A stretch of 64,000 nt of DNA. It comes from an uncultured Hyphomonadaceae bacterium. GTDB lineage: Bacteria; Pseudomonadota; Alphaproteobacteria; Caulobacterales; Maricaulaceae. Every line of letters starts with the position of its first letter. The stretch's first letter is position 1. Both the position numbers and the translations under genes were made by a program. This document shows, in pieces, positions 24,599-33,593 of the stretch. The notes beneath the pieces were generated by a model, which saw only the letters and a list, made by a program, of their open reading frames with translations, was not told the origin of the DNA and did no database searches. The stretch spans positions 124,001 through 188,000 of the forward strand of contig CAJXPX010000005.1 of NCBI GenBank assembly GCA_913058335.1, read 5' to 3'.

Positions 24599-25039
24599 TT
24601 AAAAAACGTCCACTAAGACGCCGAGAATATTGCTGGCACCCCGTAAAGTAGAAAGCTCGCGGTCTAATTCATATGAATGGATCCGGCGGGACGTGACATA
24701 AACCTGCCCTGACAAATCAACGGCTTGAATGGTTATTGTCAAGACCTTAGCCGTCGCGTCGAGCGCTTGATCTGTTATCTTAACAGGAATGGACCCCACA
24801 TAATATACACCTTGTCCCGTCGCGATTGTCGATTTTCCGGTCAATTTACCTGTGCCATAGACAGCTTGGCCCGCTAATTTTCCGGTCCCATACACTGTTT
24901 TGCCGCCTATTTCCGCAGTTTTGCCGACTGCCTGAAAAGGTAGAGCGGCGACTTTGCCAGTGGTTTTTGCCACCAAACAGCCGCTAAGAGCTAACGCCAA
25001 TAATGCTATAACGCTCAGTGAGATAATTCTGCGTCGCAT
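24599..25039 (-). CDS. Small outer-membrane lipoprotein with internal GTGKL repeats
   Basis: A 146-residue predicted lipoprotein: signal peptide MRRRIISLSVIALLALALSGC, lipobox LSGC with Cys21. The mature part contains an imperfect repeat of about 11 residues, visible as VYGTGKLAGQA, VYGTGKLTGKS and TIATGQGVYYVG, within about residues 49-82. Such glycine-containing repeats may form an amphipathic beta or helical hairpin at the membrane. The C-terminal part is mixed and has no known motif. It lies downstream of the 697-residue membrane protein gene on the same strand. The function is unknown. Confidence 0.75.
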   Translation of the reverse strand: MRRRIISLSVIALLALALSGCLVAKTTGKVAALPFQAVGKTAEIGGKTVYGTGKLAGQAVYGTGKLTGKSTIATGQGVYYVGSIPVKITDQALDATAKVLTITIQAVDLSGQVYVTSRRIHSYELDRELSTLRGASNILGVLVDVF

Positions 25040-25128
25040 GAGGTCCCCTTCAAGTCTGACGCTTGCTTAGGGTAAGTTCGCAAAAAAAGCTTTAAAGCAG
25101 CCTAAGTGTGGAAAGTGGCCGCTTTTGT

Positions 25129-27222
25129 TTATAAACCCTCTCGCCACCACCCCATGGCGAGGCAGGCGAAAAAGAGCGCGAAGAACAAAAGAGGCGGCAC
25201 TAGGGGTTGCCGCTGACTGCGCGTGACGGTGTAATCTTCGTAAGACCTTAGGCCGAGCCAGCTCTCCCCGGAAGCATCTGAGTTTAAATCAATCCGCCGG
25301 ACTTGAGGCAAAGGTTCCTGCCCTAAACCGACAAGTGCAATAAATCCGTCAGATTTCTGGGTGACAAGTGACAGTTTCTCGGCTGTCGGGAAGAGTTCTG
25401 CATATTCTTTGGGATTGAGCGCACCAATGGCGGTGATGGTGCTTATATCCCCTTGTTGAAGACGGTAAGCGCCAAACCCTTCTGCAGGAAGTTGGCCCCG
25501 GAATAGCCCTTCGGAAACTTCGGAAAGCGAGACGCTGCGTTCTGCGCCAGAGGGGGTAATGACGGAGACGGGGGCTTCTATATCTTGCAGGCTACGGCGC
25601 TCAATCAGTAAGTCACCACCGTCGGCAGAGGCCCACAGCGTCTCGGCAGCCAAATCCGGCTCGCCCATTAACCAATGGGCTGTTCTGCGAAACATTTCCC
25701 TATACGGGCCGCCGCCGTCATACCCTTTTGCCCAGAGCCAGGATTGATCGGACATCAGCATGGCAACGCGGCCTTTCCCGATTTTATCAATTACAAAGAG
25801 CGGTGCGCCGTCAGCCCCTTCCATAAGAATATCTCCGCTGACAGGGGCATTATCGATCAGACGAAACCAACGACCCCAGTTTTCTTCCTCTTGACCCTTA
25901 AAGGACGAGGTTATGGGGTGTCTGCGGCCTTTGCTGTTTAGAGCCGGGCGGAATGTTTCAAGCGTTACCTCTCCGGTGGGCCGAGTTGGCAGGATAGAGG
26001 CGAGGGGGGAACGAAATAAACTGTCCTGACTGGCAAAGGCTGGCCCGGTCCCTAAAAGAAGCGCTCCGCCGTCTTCCACATATTCGACAATATTGCTGAA
26101 ATAGCTGGGGCGGATGATAGAGAGTGCCCCGCCGACACGTCCCCGAGAAGAGCGGCGTCGATAATGGTCAAATATGATGAGATCAAACTCATCTAGTTTT
26201 TCTTCAAAGAGCTGCCGTGTTGGGAATTGGATAAGGGAGAGTTCACTCTGGCGGGCATTGGTGGCATTGACCCGCGGCATGGTTAAAATGGTGAAATGAA
26301 CCAGATCAATAGCCGGATCACTTTTGAGAAGATTCCGCCAGGCGCGTCCCCCATTATGCGGCTCGCCTGTGATCAAAAGAACTCGCATCCGATCCCGAAT
26401 GCCGGAAATTTCACTGACAAATACATTGTTGTTAAGCGTCAGTTCATTCTCTGCGGCGACCACATTCATTTCCACCGTATTTGAACCGCGTCGTTCAATT
26501 TCGAGCGGGATAGACAGGGAATCGCCAATAGTGATAGGGAAACGGGCTTTGGGGACGCCGTTTAATTTGACTTCAATAAGCGCGCGCTCTCCTTCATGGC
26601 CGGGATCATCCACTTGTAATTCAAATTCGGCGATTTCTCCGACAAGGCCAAAACGCGGCGCCGTTATAGCTCGTATGCGGCGGTCGCGCGCCTCAGGATC
26701 GCCGATAATCAGAGAATGAAACGGTACGTTTTCTGGCAAGATGGATTCAAGAGTTTGCATATTGTCGTGGATCTGACCATCCGTAAGGGTAATCACACCG
26801 GCGATACGGTTATTGCCTGCCGTTCCCAAGGCTTCGACAAGAGCCGAACTAAGCTTTGTGCCGCTTTCATCGCCTTTTACATCGACTTGAATGACGTCCA
26901 GACTGGTGTCTTGCTCTAATCCGTCTTTCAAGCCGTTCAAAATAGCGCGCCGGGCCCGCGGGCGGTCTCCAACAGTCATGGATTGAGAGACATCATTAAG
27001 GACGATGACAGTGTCAGGTAGAGGCGTTCTATCTTCATCCACTTGTTGAGGATTTAGAACCGCCAGAATGAGAAACAGCCCAGCGGTCAATCGCCAGAAA
27101 TAACTTTTCAGCCCAGAGGTGGCTGTGAGAAGAGCCGTTATAAAAATTGCGAGGCCAAGCCCGATGATCAACCACATCGGCAGGATCGGGTCAAAGGCGA
27201 GGGCGGAGAAGAGGTCACTCAT
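25129..27222 (-). CDS. Large membrane protein with vWA and amidotransferase-like regions
   Basis: A 697-residue protein, last gene of the MoxR-DUF58-DUF4159 operon. Two membrane segments lie at about residues 13-33 and 38-56, another at the extreme C-terminus (LVPPLLFFALFFACLAMGWW). A von Willebrand A-like domain begins near residue 74 with the metal-site motif VLNDVSQSMTV (D-x-S-x-S). A glutamine-amidotransferase-like region lies around residues 340-400 (FDLIIFDHYRRR, then YVEDGGALLLGTG). I chose ATG 27222, overlapping the upstream stop by eight bases. Such proteins are thought to assist MoxR-dependent assembly or maturation at the membrane; the client is unknown. Confidence 0.82.
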   Translation of the reverse strand: MSDLFSALAFDPILPMWLIIGLGLAIFITALLTATSGLKSYFWRLTAGLFLILAVLNPQQVDEDRTPLPDTVIVLNDVSQSMTVGDRPRARRAILNGLKDGLEQDTSLDVIQVDVKGDESGTKLSSALVEALGTAGNNRIAGVITLTDGQIHDNMQTLESILPENVPFHSLIIGDPEARDRRIRAITAPRFGLVGEIAEFELQVDDPGHEGERALIEVKLNGVPKARFPITIGDSLSIPLEIERRGSNTVEMNVVAAENELTLNNNVFVSEISGIRDRMRVLLITGEPHNGGRAWRNLLKSDPAIDLVHFTILTMPRVNATNARQSELSLIQFPTRQLFEEKLDEFDLIIFDHYRRRSSRGRVGGALSIIRPSYFSNIVEYVEDGGALLLGTGPAFASQDSLFRSPLASILPTRPTGEVTLETFRPALNSKGRRHPITSSFKGQEEENWGRWFRLIDNAPVSGDILMEGADGAPLFVIDKIGKGRVAMLMSDQSWLWAKGYDGGGPYREMFRRTAHWLMGEPDLAAETLWASADGGDLLIERRSLQDIEAPVSVITPSGAERSVSLSEVSEGLFRGQLPAEGFGAYRLQQGDISTITAIGALNPKEYAELFPTAEKLSLVTQKSDGFIALVGLGQEPLPQVRRIDLNSDASGESWLGLRSYEDYTVTRSQRQPLVPPLLFFALFFACLAMGWWREGL

Positions 27223-30034
27223 TTTCATCTCCGAACATATCGTCGATTGAATCTTCCGGCGCGTCCTCATCTTGCTGTTCAATTGGCTCAAGGCCAATAT
27301 CTCTGGCGCGCTCTTCCCCTAGCCGTTGCACCAGTTCAGCGGAATGAACTTGATCGGCTTTGTAGTTTCCGGCCAAGGTATACATTGCCAAATTTACTCC
27401 AAATCGCGCCGCATATTCGCGTTGACGGGGCAGGCTTTCATCCAGATCGATAATTGGACGATTATCTTCATCCAATGCCCAAGCGGCAGCCCAGTCATGT
27501 CCGCCAATAATCACAGGACTAACGCCGTCTCGTCCTGCCGCATTACTTGCCGCGTCCACCCAAACTTGCCCATTGGCATAGCGGCCCGGATAAGATTGCA
27601 GTAGGTAAAAAGCCTTTGTCAGGACATGGTCATTGGGAACTGGTATAAGTTTTGGTATATCAAGAGCTTGTGTTAAATTAGTGAGTCCGGGATGAGCCGA
27701 ATTTCCGGTCACGGCCCTATCGGCAGAATCGCGTGTATCAAAGACAATGGTCCCGCCGCTTTCCATATATGCGTTCAAAGCCGTGACAGCTGCATCCGAA
27801 GGCGTCGGAGCGTCACGGGACACGGCCCAGTATAAGAAGGGATAGAGTGTTAGGGCATCTACCTCAGGATTAACGCTATCGACGCCTTCGACATCAATTG
27901 TTGTCCTGACCCGCAACTGCTTCCCCAGGCTTAGGAGTCCCGTCTCTGTCAAGCGATCCAACCGTCCATCACCTGTCTCGACGTAAGCAAAATGCAGCCC
28001 CGTTGCCGCCGTGCTGATTTTCTGACTGATTTCCTGATTGGCAGTTTCGGCATCATTATTTTGCGCTGAAGCCTCTGGTGCGAATACCCCCCCCACTAAG
28101 CAAAGCGCAATCAAAGCCGCAATTTGCGGAGAATTTCTGAAAAAGCTAGGACGTCGCCCGGACATCAAAAGGGCAAACAAAGCATCTAGTGCCAGACCTA
28201 TCAGCCCGATGGCGAGGCCTATACCTGCCAAGCTTTGTAATTTCGTGCTGCCATATTGTTTACGTGTGGCTCTGGCGGGAAGGGCCAGAGGCGTTACATT
28301 ATCAACGTCCTGTAAAGTTTGCAGCGCCCGGCGGCGGGTCCCTTGAGTATAAAAGCCCGGCGGGGTTTGCAGGGTCGCCGTCGCCTTTTCAAATTCTGGG
28401 TCTGTTAACGTAACTACGCTGGCTGCTGGTGTTTCAAATCGCCCAAAGCCATCCAGGACGCGGTTCGCAATCCAATTACCGCCTTCTGTTTCTTCGGTGG
28501 GATGTGCCCGATTTTTAGCGAGAGGCAGAATACGACGAAGCATGTCAACATAGAGACCGCTTAGAGCGAGATTCGACCATTCCGGCCCGGCTGTAACGTG
28601 GAACATTACAATCAGACCTTCCCCTCTTGGCCCGGCTGTGACAATAGGCGACCCATCTTCCAGCCGCGCCCAACTCCTCGTATCAGTCTCTATGCCGGGC
28701 TCAGCCATGACTTGCTGCGAGACAGTCACTTCGTCTGATATTTCCAACCCGAAAAAGGGACTGTCCGTTTCAAAGGGCGCGAGTGTCTGCGGCGTTTCCC
28801 AACTTAATGCGCCGCCGATTGCCCGTCCGCCGCCGCGTAAAGCGACGGGAACGAGGTCATCTACGCGTTTGGCAAGCTTCGGCCCGGCAAAGCGGATAAG
28901 GACGCCGCCTGTTTCAACATAATCGGCAAGCCTCTCATCACTGGTTCGCTGACTATCCGGCATCACGATAACGCTGGGATTTACTGTCAAAAGAGCGTCC
29001 AAATCACCGTCATAAATATCTGCATATGGCTCAAGCGCTGTTCGGGCATAAAAGGGCTCAGAGAGAAGAGGGCTGGCCGTGTCACCGCTACTACTCAAAA
29101 CACCAATGAGCGGACGCCCCCAACTATCATCCAGCAATTTCACCGCTCCGGCGGATTTTGAACTCGCAAGCTGTATATGGGTGATGCGATTGCGAAGCTG
29201 TGCGGGCAGCTCGAACCAAGCCGTTGCCTGGGACTCTCCGGGGGCAAATTGCAAATCCGATCTGGCCAGAACAGCGTTATCATTACTCATGGCTTGAACC
29301 GTAAGGTCTACAGGTACAGGGCCGGAGACGGGCCTGACCCACCCACTTTCCAACCCGTTCGGAACTTCTCGCGTGAAGGTCGGCAAGGCGATTTCGCTAA
29401 TGCCAACTGGCATATAAATGTTTAAATCTGTCAGGGGGCTTAATAGACTTTCAGGCAATGACTCGCTGGAAAAAGCAAAGCCGGATGAAAGGAATATGCC
29501 ATTTTTATTCTTTAAATTCAGACTTTTAAGTCGATCCCTTAAACTTCCCAATTCTTCAATCCAAGGCTCTGGTTGAAGCGTTGAAATTGTTTCCAAGGCG
29601 GTTTGAGCCGGTAGAAACTCGGGTGTCTGCTCGTCACCGGTTGTTAAAACCAAGGCGACCTCAAGGTTTTCACGGCGCGCCTTTCTGGCTTGCGCTTCGG
29701 CTTCATTTAAAATCTCTGACCAGAAGGGCGCGGAGAGCCAGCTATTATCTATCATCAGCAAAAGCGGTTGCTGGGTTTCAGCGGCGGATTTTTTTAAGAT
29801 CGGTCCGGCCAAAGCAATGGTGATGAGGGCAATCATCAAGAGACGAAAGAGTAAGAGCCAGAAGGGCGTCTTTGCAGGAGTTTCTTCTTCGGCCTGAATA
29901 TCAGCAAAAAGCCGCAGAGGCGGGAAACTCTGCGTCTTTGGCTTAGGCGGCGCAACCCGCAATATCCACCAGACAAGCGGCAAGGAGAGCAGGCCAAGCA
30001 AAGCCAAGGGTGCGAGAAAGGATAATCCGCTCAT
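27215..30034 (-). CDS. BatA-type N-terminal domain / DUF4159 membrane protein
   Basis: A 939-residue membrane protein. The N-terminus is the two-helix BatA-like domain (FLAPLALLGLLSLPLVWWILR, then LLLFRLLMIALITIALAGPIL). A vWA-like domain follows, but its metal site reads LLMIDNSWLSAPF, so the second serine of D-x-S-x-S is lost. An amidotransferase-like segment is at about residues 350-395 (VNPSVIVMPDSQR, YVETGGVLIRFAGPKLA). Another membrane segment is near 610-645, and a C-terminal DUF4159 domain (LHFAYVETGDGRLDRLTETG) runs to about 910. It overlaps both neighbours by four to eight bases. The set with MoxR and DUF58 is conserved in Alphaproteobacteria. Confidence 0.88.
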   Translation of the reverse strand: MSGLSFLAPLALLGLLSLPLVWWILRVAPPKPKTQSFPPLRLFADIQAEEETPAKTPFWLLLFRLLMIALITIALAGPILKKSAAETQQPLLLMIDNSWLSAPFWSEILNEAEAQARKARRENLEVALVLTTGDEQTPEFLPAQTALETISTLQPEPWIEELGSLRDRLKSLNLKNKNGIFLSSGFAFSSESLPESLLSPLTDLNIYMPVGISEIALPTFTREVPNGLESGWVRPVSGPVPVDLTVQAMSNDNAVLARSDLQFAPGESQATAWFELPAQLRNRITHIQLASSKSAGAVKLLDDSWGRPLIGVLSSSGDTASPLLSEPFYARTALEPYADIYDGDLDALLTVNPSVIVMPDSQRTSDERLADYVETGGVLIRFAGPKLAKRVDDLVPVALRGGGRAIGGALSWETPQTLAPFETDSPFFGLEISDEVTVSQQVMAEPGIETDTRSWARLEDGSPIVTAGPRGEGLIVMFHVTAGPEWSNLALSGLYVDMLRRILPLAKNRAHPTEETEGGNWIANRVLDGFGRFETPAASVVTLTDPEFEKATATLQTPPGFYTQGTRRRALQTLQDVDNVTPLALPARATRKQYGSTKLQSLAGIGLAIGLIGLALDALFALLMSGRRPSFFRNSPQIAALIALCLVGGVFAPEASAQNNDAETANQEISQKISTAATGLHFAYVETGDGRLDRLTETGLLSLGKQLRVRTTIDVEGVDSVNPEVDALTLYPFLYWAVSRDAPTPSDAAVTALNAYMESGGTIVFDTRDSADRAVTGNSAHPGLTNLTQALDIPKLIPVPNDHVLTKAFYLLQSYPGRYANGQVWVDAASNAAGRDGVSPVIIGGHDWAAAWALDEDNRPIIDLDESLPRQREYAARFGVNLAMYTLAGNYKADQVHSAELVQRLGEERARDIGLEPIEQQDEDAPEDSIDDMFGDENE

Positions 30035-30933
30035 GAGCGGTAATCCGAAGGTTGCCCTGAAAGCAATCCATAGAGCCGATTAAGGGCAAGTGTTGCGGGT
30101 TCATCAGTCTGATGTCTTATGACCTGCCAGCCCAGACGTCGGGCCAGAGCATCTATATCAGATTTATGCTGTTCAAATCGAGCTTGATAAGCCTTTTGAG
30201 CGCCTTCCGCCCGTCCGACGAGCAATGATTTGACTGTCTCCAGACCTGGCATTTTAAGCTGCAAGCGACCTTTATAGGGAAAGGCTTGTTCCGCTGGATC
30301 GACAATATGAAGCAAAATGCCTTGTGTAGGACGTTCGGCGACCTTGGCCAGTTCTTTTGTCCAAATGTCTATCGGGCCAAGAAAGTCAGATGCGATGACC
30401 ACTTTAGAATGAGGCCTCATATCGCTCTTAAAATCAGAATGGGTGCCGGGGGTGGTAATGAAGTCCTCGAATAATCGGTCAAGACCTTTCCGTCCCGTAC
30501 GGGAGCGGTGTTCCGACCCTAAGATAGCGCATCGCTCGCCAGCTTGCATCAAAAGATGGCTTGTGGCGAGGCAAAGAACAGCGGCGCGCTCACTTTTAAG
30601 GGGCAGGTTTTTGTGAGAGGTCCAATCCATTCCGGCGTGTTTATCTTGCCAGAGATAGACTGTATGCGCCGCCTCCCATTCATTATCGCGCACAAAAAGG
30701 GAGTCGCCGCGTGCTGATCGCCGCCAGTCAATGCGATTGGCCGCGTCAGACGAATCGTATGGCCGATACTGCCAGAAAGTTTCGCCTTGGCCTGCTTTGC
30801 GTCGTCCGTGTAATCCGGAGGCCATGATAGCGGCCACCCGCTCGGCTTCGGCGAGAAGGGCCGGATAATTCGAGGCCAGAGTCCGCGCTTCCAGACGCAG
30901 AGAGGCCGGATTATTTAACGTCGTTTGAGACAT
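30031..30933 (-). CDS. DUF58 domain protein of the MoxR operon
   Basis: A 300-residue protein. DUF58 proteins accompany MoxR ATPases and contain a vWA-like fold. The family signature is clear at about residues 46-85: GRRKAGQGETFWQYRPYDSS, then RIDWRRSARGDSLFVRDNEWE. The later part (VIASDFLGPIDIW) is consistent with the vWA-like half. Only two bases separate it from moxR, and it overlaps the next gene at ATGA. It probably acts with MoxR and the two downstream membrane proteins in one membrane-associated complex. Confidence 0.92.
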   Translation of the reverse strand: MSQTTLNNPASLRLEARTLASNYPALLAEAERVAAIMASGLHGRRKAGQGETFWQYRPYDSSDAANRIDWRRSARGDSLFVRDNEWEAAHTVYLWQDKHAGMDWTSHKNLPLKSERAAVLCLATSHLLMQAGERCAILGSEHRSRTGRKGLDRLFEDFITTPGTHSDFKSDMRPHSKVVIASDFLGPIDIWTKELAKVAERPTQGILLHIVDPAEQAFPYKGRLQLKMPGLETVKSLLVGRAEGAQKAYQARFEQHKSDIDALARRLGWQVIRHQTDEPATLALNRLYGLLSGQPSDYRS

Positions 30934-30935
30934 TC

Positions 30936-31943
30936 CTAGCGAAGACTATCTTTCAACTGGTCGATGACATGGTTGATTTTGGTGCCGCTGGCCCGCGCTG
31001 CGAAAGTCAGAGCCATACGATGGTGTAAAACTGGACCGGCCAAATCAAGGACGTCATCTATACTAGGAGATAGTCGTCCGTCCAGCAGCGCTTTGGCGCG
31101 TGTTGCGAGCATGAGCGCCTGTCCTGCCCGCGGTCCGGGGCCCCAAGACACGGCTTCGCGGACGCCGCTTAACTCGGTCTGATCCGGGCGGGCATTGCGT
31201 GTGAGCGCCAAAATCGCATCGACTACTTTCTCCCCCACGGGAAGGTTTCGGACAAGGGTTTGCATGGCGACAAGGTCTTTAGAGGTCATGGCTTTAGCTG
31301 CATTAGCCGTTTGCGCGCCGGTTGTTGCCAAAAGAATTGAACGCTCAGTGTCGAGCGTCGGGAAGTTCACATCTATTTGTAAAAGGAACCGGTCGAGCTG
31401 CGCTTCGGGCAGAGGATAGGTTCCTTCTTGCTCAATCGGGTTTTGTGTGGCGAGGACGTGAAAGGGCTTAGGCAGAACATGTTTCGCGCCTGCAATCGTG
31501 ACAAACTTTTCTTGCATCGCTTGAAGCAGAGCGGATTGCGTGCGCGGCGAGGCACGGTTAATTTCATCCGCCATTAAGAGTTGGCTGAAAACAGGGCCTT
31601 TAATAAAACGAAAGGCACGTTTTCCGCTTTCGGATTGTTCCAGAACCTCTGCGCCGAGAATATCGGCTGGCATTAAATCCGGAGTAAATTGAACCCGCTT
31701 TTCGGAAAGCCCCAGAACCGTTCCCAGTGTTTCAACCAGCAAGGATTTTGCCAATCCGGGTACGCCAACCAAAAGTGCATGACCGCCTGAGAGAATTGAG
31801 ATGAGAGATAAATTCACGACATCGCGCTGACCTATAATGACACGGCTAATCTCATTTTGAGCTTCGGTCAGTTTGCCAATGGCTTTTTCTGCATCAGCTT
31901 CAATGTTTTTACCGGCCGGAAGGGATGTGTTCATTGCGGTCAT
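30936..31943 (-). CDS. MoxR-family AAA+ ATPase
   Basis: A chaperone-type AAA+ ATPase, 335 residues, thought to help assemble or activate protein complexes together with vWA-domain partners. Walker A is GVPGLAKSLLVETL at about residues 59-72, Walker B is LLMADEINRASPRTQSALLQ near 118-137, sensor 1 is VLATQNPIEQEGTYPLPEAQ, and the arginine finger region LDRFLLQ follows. It is the first gene of a four-gene minus-strand operon and diverges from DUF1285. The intergenic space of about 190 bases must hold both promoters; none is clear enough to call. Confidence 0.94.
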   Translation of the reverse strand: MTAMNTSLPAGKNIEADAEKAIGKLTEAQNEISRVIIGQRDVVNLSLISILSGGHALLVGVPGLAKSLLVETLGTVLGLSEKRVQFTPDLMPADILGAEVLEQSESGKRAFRFIKGPVFSQLLMADEINRASPRTQSALLQAMQEKFVTIAGAKHVLPKPFHVLATQNPIEQEGTYPLPEAQLDRFLLQIDVNFPTLDTERSILLATTGAQTANAAKAMTSKDLVAMQTLVRNLPVGEKVVDAILALTRNARPDQTELSGVREAVSWGPGPRAGQALMLATRAKALLDGRLSPSIDDVLDLAGPVLHHRMALTFAARASGTKINHVIDQLKDSLR

Positions 31944-32137
31944 ATGTCTCTGGCTTATCTAATAATGTCTCTGTCCAAAAGGACGTCTAATCTCAAATTT
32001 CCACTGCCTATTCGAGGCGCTTCACGGAAACGGTTTGGGCTTATCATGCGTAATGCAATTAAGTCTTGCGGAATCATCCGCTATGACAAAGCTGTGATTC
32101 ACACAGAAAACCCTGAATGACGCTAGGACGAAAGTCT

Positions 32138-32737
32138 ATGGAAATCCCGTTAAATGGCGGTAAGTCGCAGTTCTCTTTGCAGAATCTGCTGGACGCGCTA
32201 AAAAATACAGAAGAGGGCGAACGCCCGGTCGAGAAATGGCACCCGGAAAATTGCGGGGAAATGGATATGGTCATCAAGAGCGATGGCTCTTGGTGGCATG
32301 AAGGGACGCGGGTCACGCGGATGCCACTTGTAAAGCTGTTTGCATCGATACTGCGGAAGGATGACGACGGTAAAACTTATTTGGTAACGCCTGTCGAGAA
32401 AATAGAAATCAAAGTCGAGCGCGCGCATTTCATTGCCGTCCGTGTCGATATAGATGGCGAAGGCAAAGACCAACGCGTCTTCTTTACGACTAACCTTGAT
32501 GACGTGGTAGAGGCGGGGCCTGACACCCCGATCCGGGTGGAAACACATGCGGATACACTGGAGCCGTCCCCTTTTGTTACGGTTCGCGGTCGATTAGAGG
32601 CTACTATGACCCGTCCTGTTTTCTATGAACTTGTTGAGCAAGCCGTCACACGAGAAACCGATAAGGGTGAGCAACTCGGCATTTGGGCCGGGGGCGCTTT
32701 TTTCCCGCTCGGCCCGACAGGCGCGCATAAAGTCTAG
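32138..32737 (+). CDS. DUF1285 domain protein
   Basis: A 199-residue protein of the DUF1285 family, whose members usually precede a CoA pyrophosphatase and cca in Alphaproteobacteria, as here. The conserved start region DMVIKSDGSWWHEGTRVTR and the later FFTTNLDDVVEAGP and LGIWAGGAFFPLG stretches are visible. The biochemical role is unknown. I chose ATG 32138, which has AGGA nine bases upstream; an in-frame ATG at 32117 has no such site. It ends two bases before the next start. Confidence 0.88.
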   Translation: MEIPLNGGKSQFSLQNLLDALKNTEEGERPVEKWHPENCGEMDMVIKSDGSWWHEGTRVTRMPLVKLFASILRKDDDGKTYLVTPVEKIEIKVERAHFIAVRVDIDGEGKDQRVFFTTNLDDVVEAGPDTPIRVETHADTLEPSPFVTVRGRLEATMTRPVFYELVEQAVTRETDKGEQLGIWAGGAFFPLGPTGAHKV

Positions 32738-32739
32738 TT

Positions 32740-33363
32740 ATGGATTGGGAGGAGGCAAGCGAGACGGAAGTTATTTCGGCTTTAAGCGATGTGCTTTTGC
32801 CTGTGGAGATAACAGACGGATCTGACGCGGTAAAACGGGAAGGACAAAGAGTGGCGGCTGTTTTGGCATTATTGGTAGAGCGCTCAAATGGTTGGCATGT
32901 TGTACTGACCCAACGTCCCGAAACAATGCCGTCTCATCCCGGACAAATCAGTTTTCCCGGCGGAAAGCGAGAGCCAAACGAAACGGTTGAAGATGCCGCT
33001 ATCCGCGAAACGGATGAAGAGATTGGAGTTGGCTTTACAGATATTACTTTAATTGGCCGTTTGCCGTCATTTGATGCGGTAAGTTCTTACCGCGTGACGC
33101 CCTTTGTGGGGGTGCTGCGCCCAGGCGCAATAATGAAGGCCAACCCGGGAGAGGTGGAAGATATTTTTGAAGTCCCCATGAGCTTTTTAATGAACCCGAC
33201 CTCTCACAAACCAAGAGAGGTTTATTTTGACGGTCGAGACCACCGGATGATAGATATGCCTTACGACGGACCGGATAGGATACACCGGAATATTTGGGGA
33301 ATGACATCCATGATGATCTATCGACTCTATGAACGACTTTATCCAAATCCCGTAGCGCAATGA
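32740..33363 (+). CDS. NUDIX hydrolase, CoA pyrophosphatase type
   Basis: A 207-residue member of the NudL/coenzyme A diphosphatase group, which cleaves CoA and related dinucleotides to phosphopantetheine and adenosine bisphosphate. The Nudix box GX5EX7REUXEEXGU appears from about residue 73: GKREPNETVEDAAIRETDEE. It is preceded by the CoA-type motif TQRPETMPSHPGQISFPGG. It lies between DUF1285 and cca, and its stop overlaps a small frame at ATGA. Confidence 0.93.
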   Translation: MDWEEASETEVISALSDVLLPVEITDGSDAVKREGQRVAAVLALLVERSNGWHVVLTQRPETMPSHPGQISFPGGKREPNETVEDAAIRETDEEIGVGFTDITLIGRLPSFDAVSSYRVTPFVGVLRPGAIMKANPGEVEDIFEVPMSFLMNPTSHKPREVYFDGRDHRMIDMPYDGPDRIHRNIWGMTSMMIYRLYERLYPNPVAQ

Positions 33364-33578
33364 AAAAGCTTGATTTTTTACCGTTTGCCGTGGAGCTAAA
33401 CTGTGCAAATCTGAGGGAGGTCTTTGCTTCCCCTTTCTATGCATTGGAGCCGACGCCCCTGTCATGCGGCAGAAGGCTGCTATCTCTATTAGCCGCAAAG
33501 GAAAGTCTGTCGAAGACTGGCTTTCCTGACATCTACCGCAGGTTCGTCGAAAAAACCATGGACGTGCTCGGTCTCTAG
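33360..33578 (+). CDS. Possible 72-residue hypothetical protein between NUDIX and cca
   Basis: The frame starts in an ATGA overlap with the NUDIX gene and fills the 230-base gap before cca, so it fits the tight operon. The translation (MKKLDFLPFAVELNCANLRE) is unremarkable and I do not recognise it. The end of the gap also folds: GGAAAG at 33499-33504 pairs with CTTTCC at 33520-33525 around an inner AGTCT/AGACT stem. The segment could therefore be a non-coding leader for cca instead. Coding status is uncertain. Confidence 0.4.
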   Translation: MKKLDFLPFAVELNCANLREVFASPFYALEPTPLSCGRRLLSLLAAKESLSKTGFPDIYRRFVEKTMDVLGL

Positions 33579-33593
33579 GATAGGGTCACCTAT

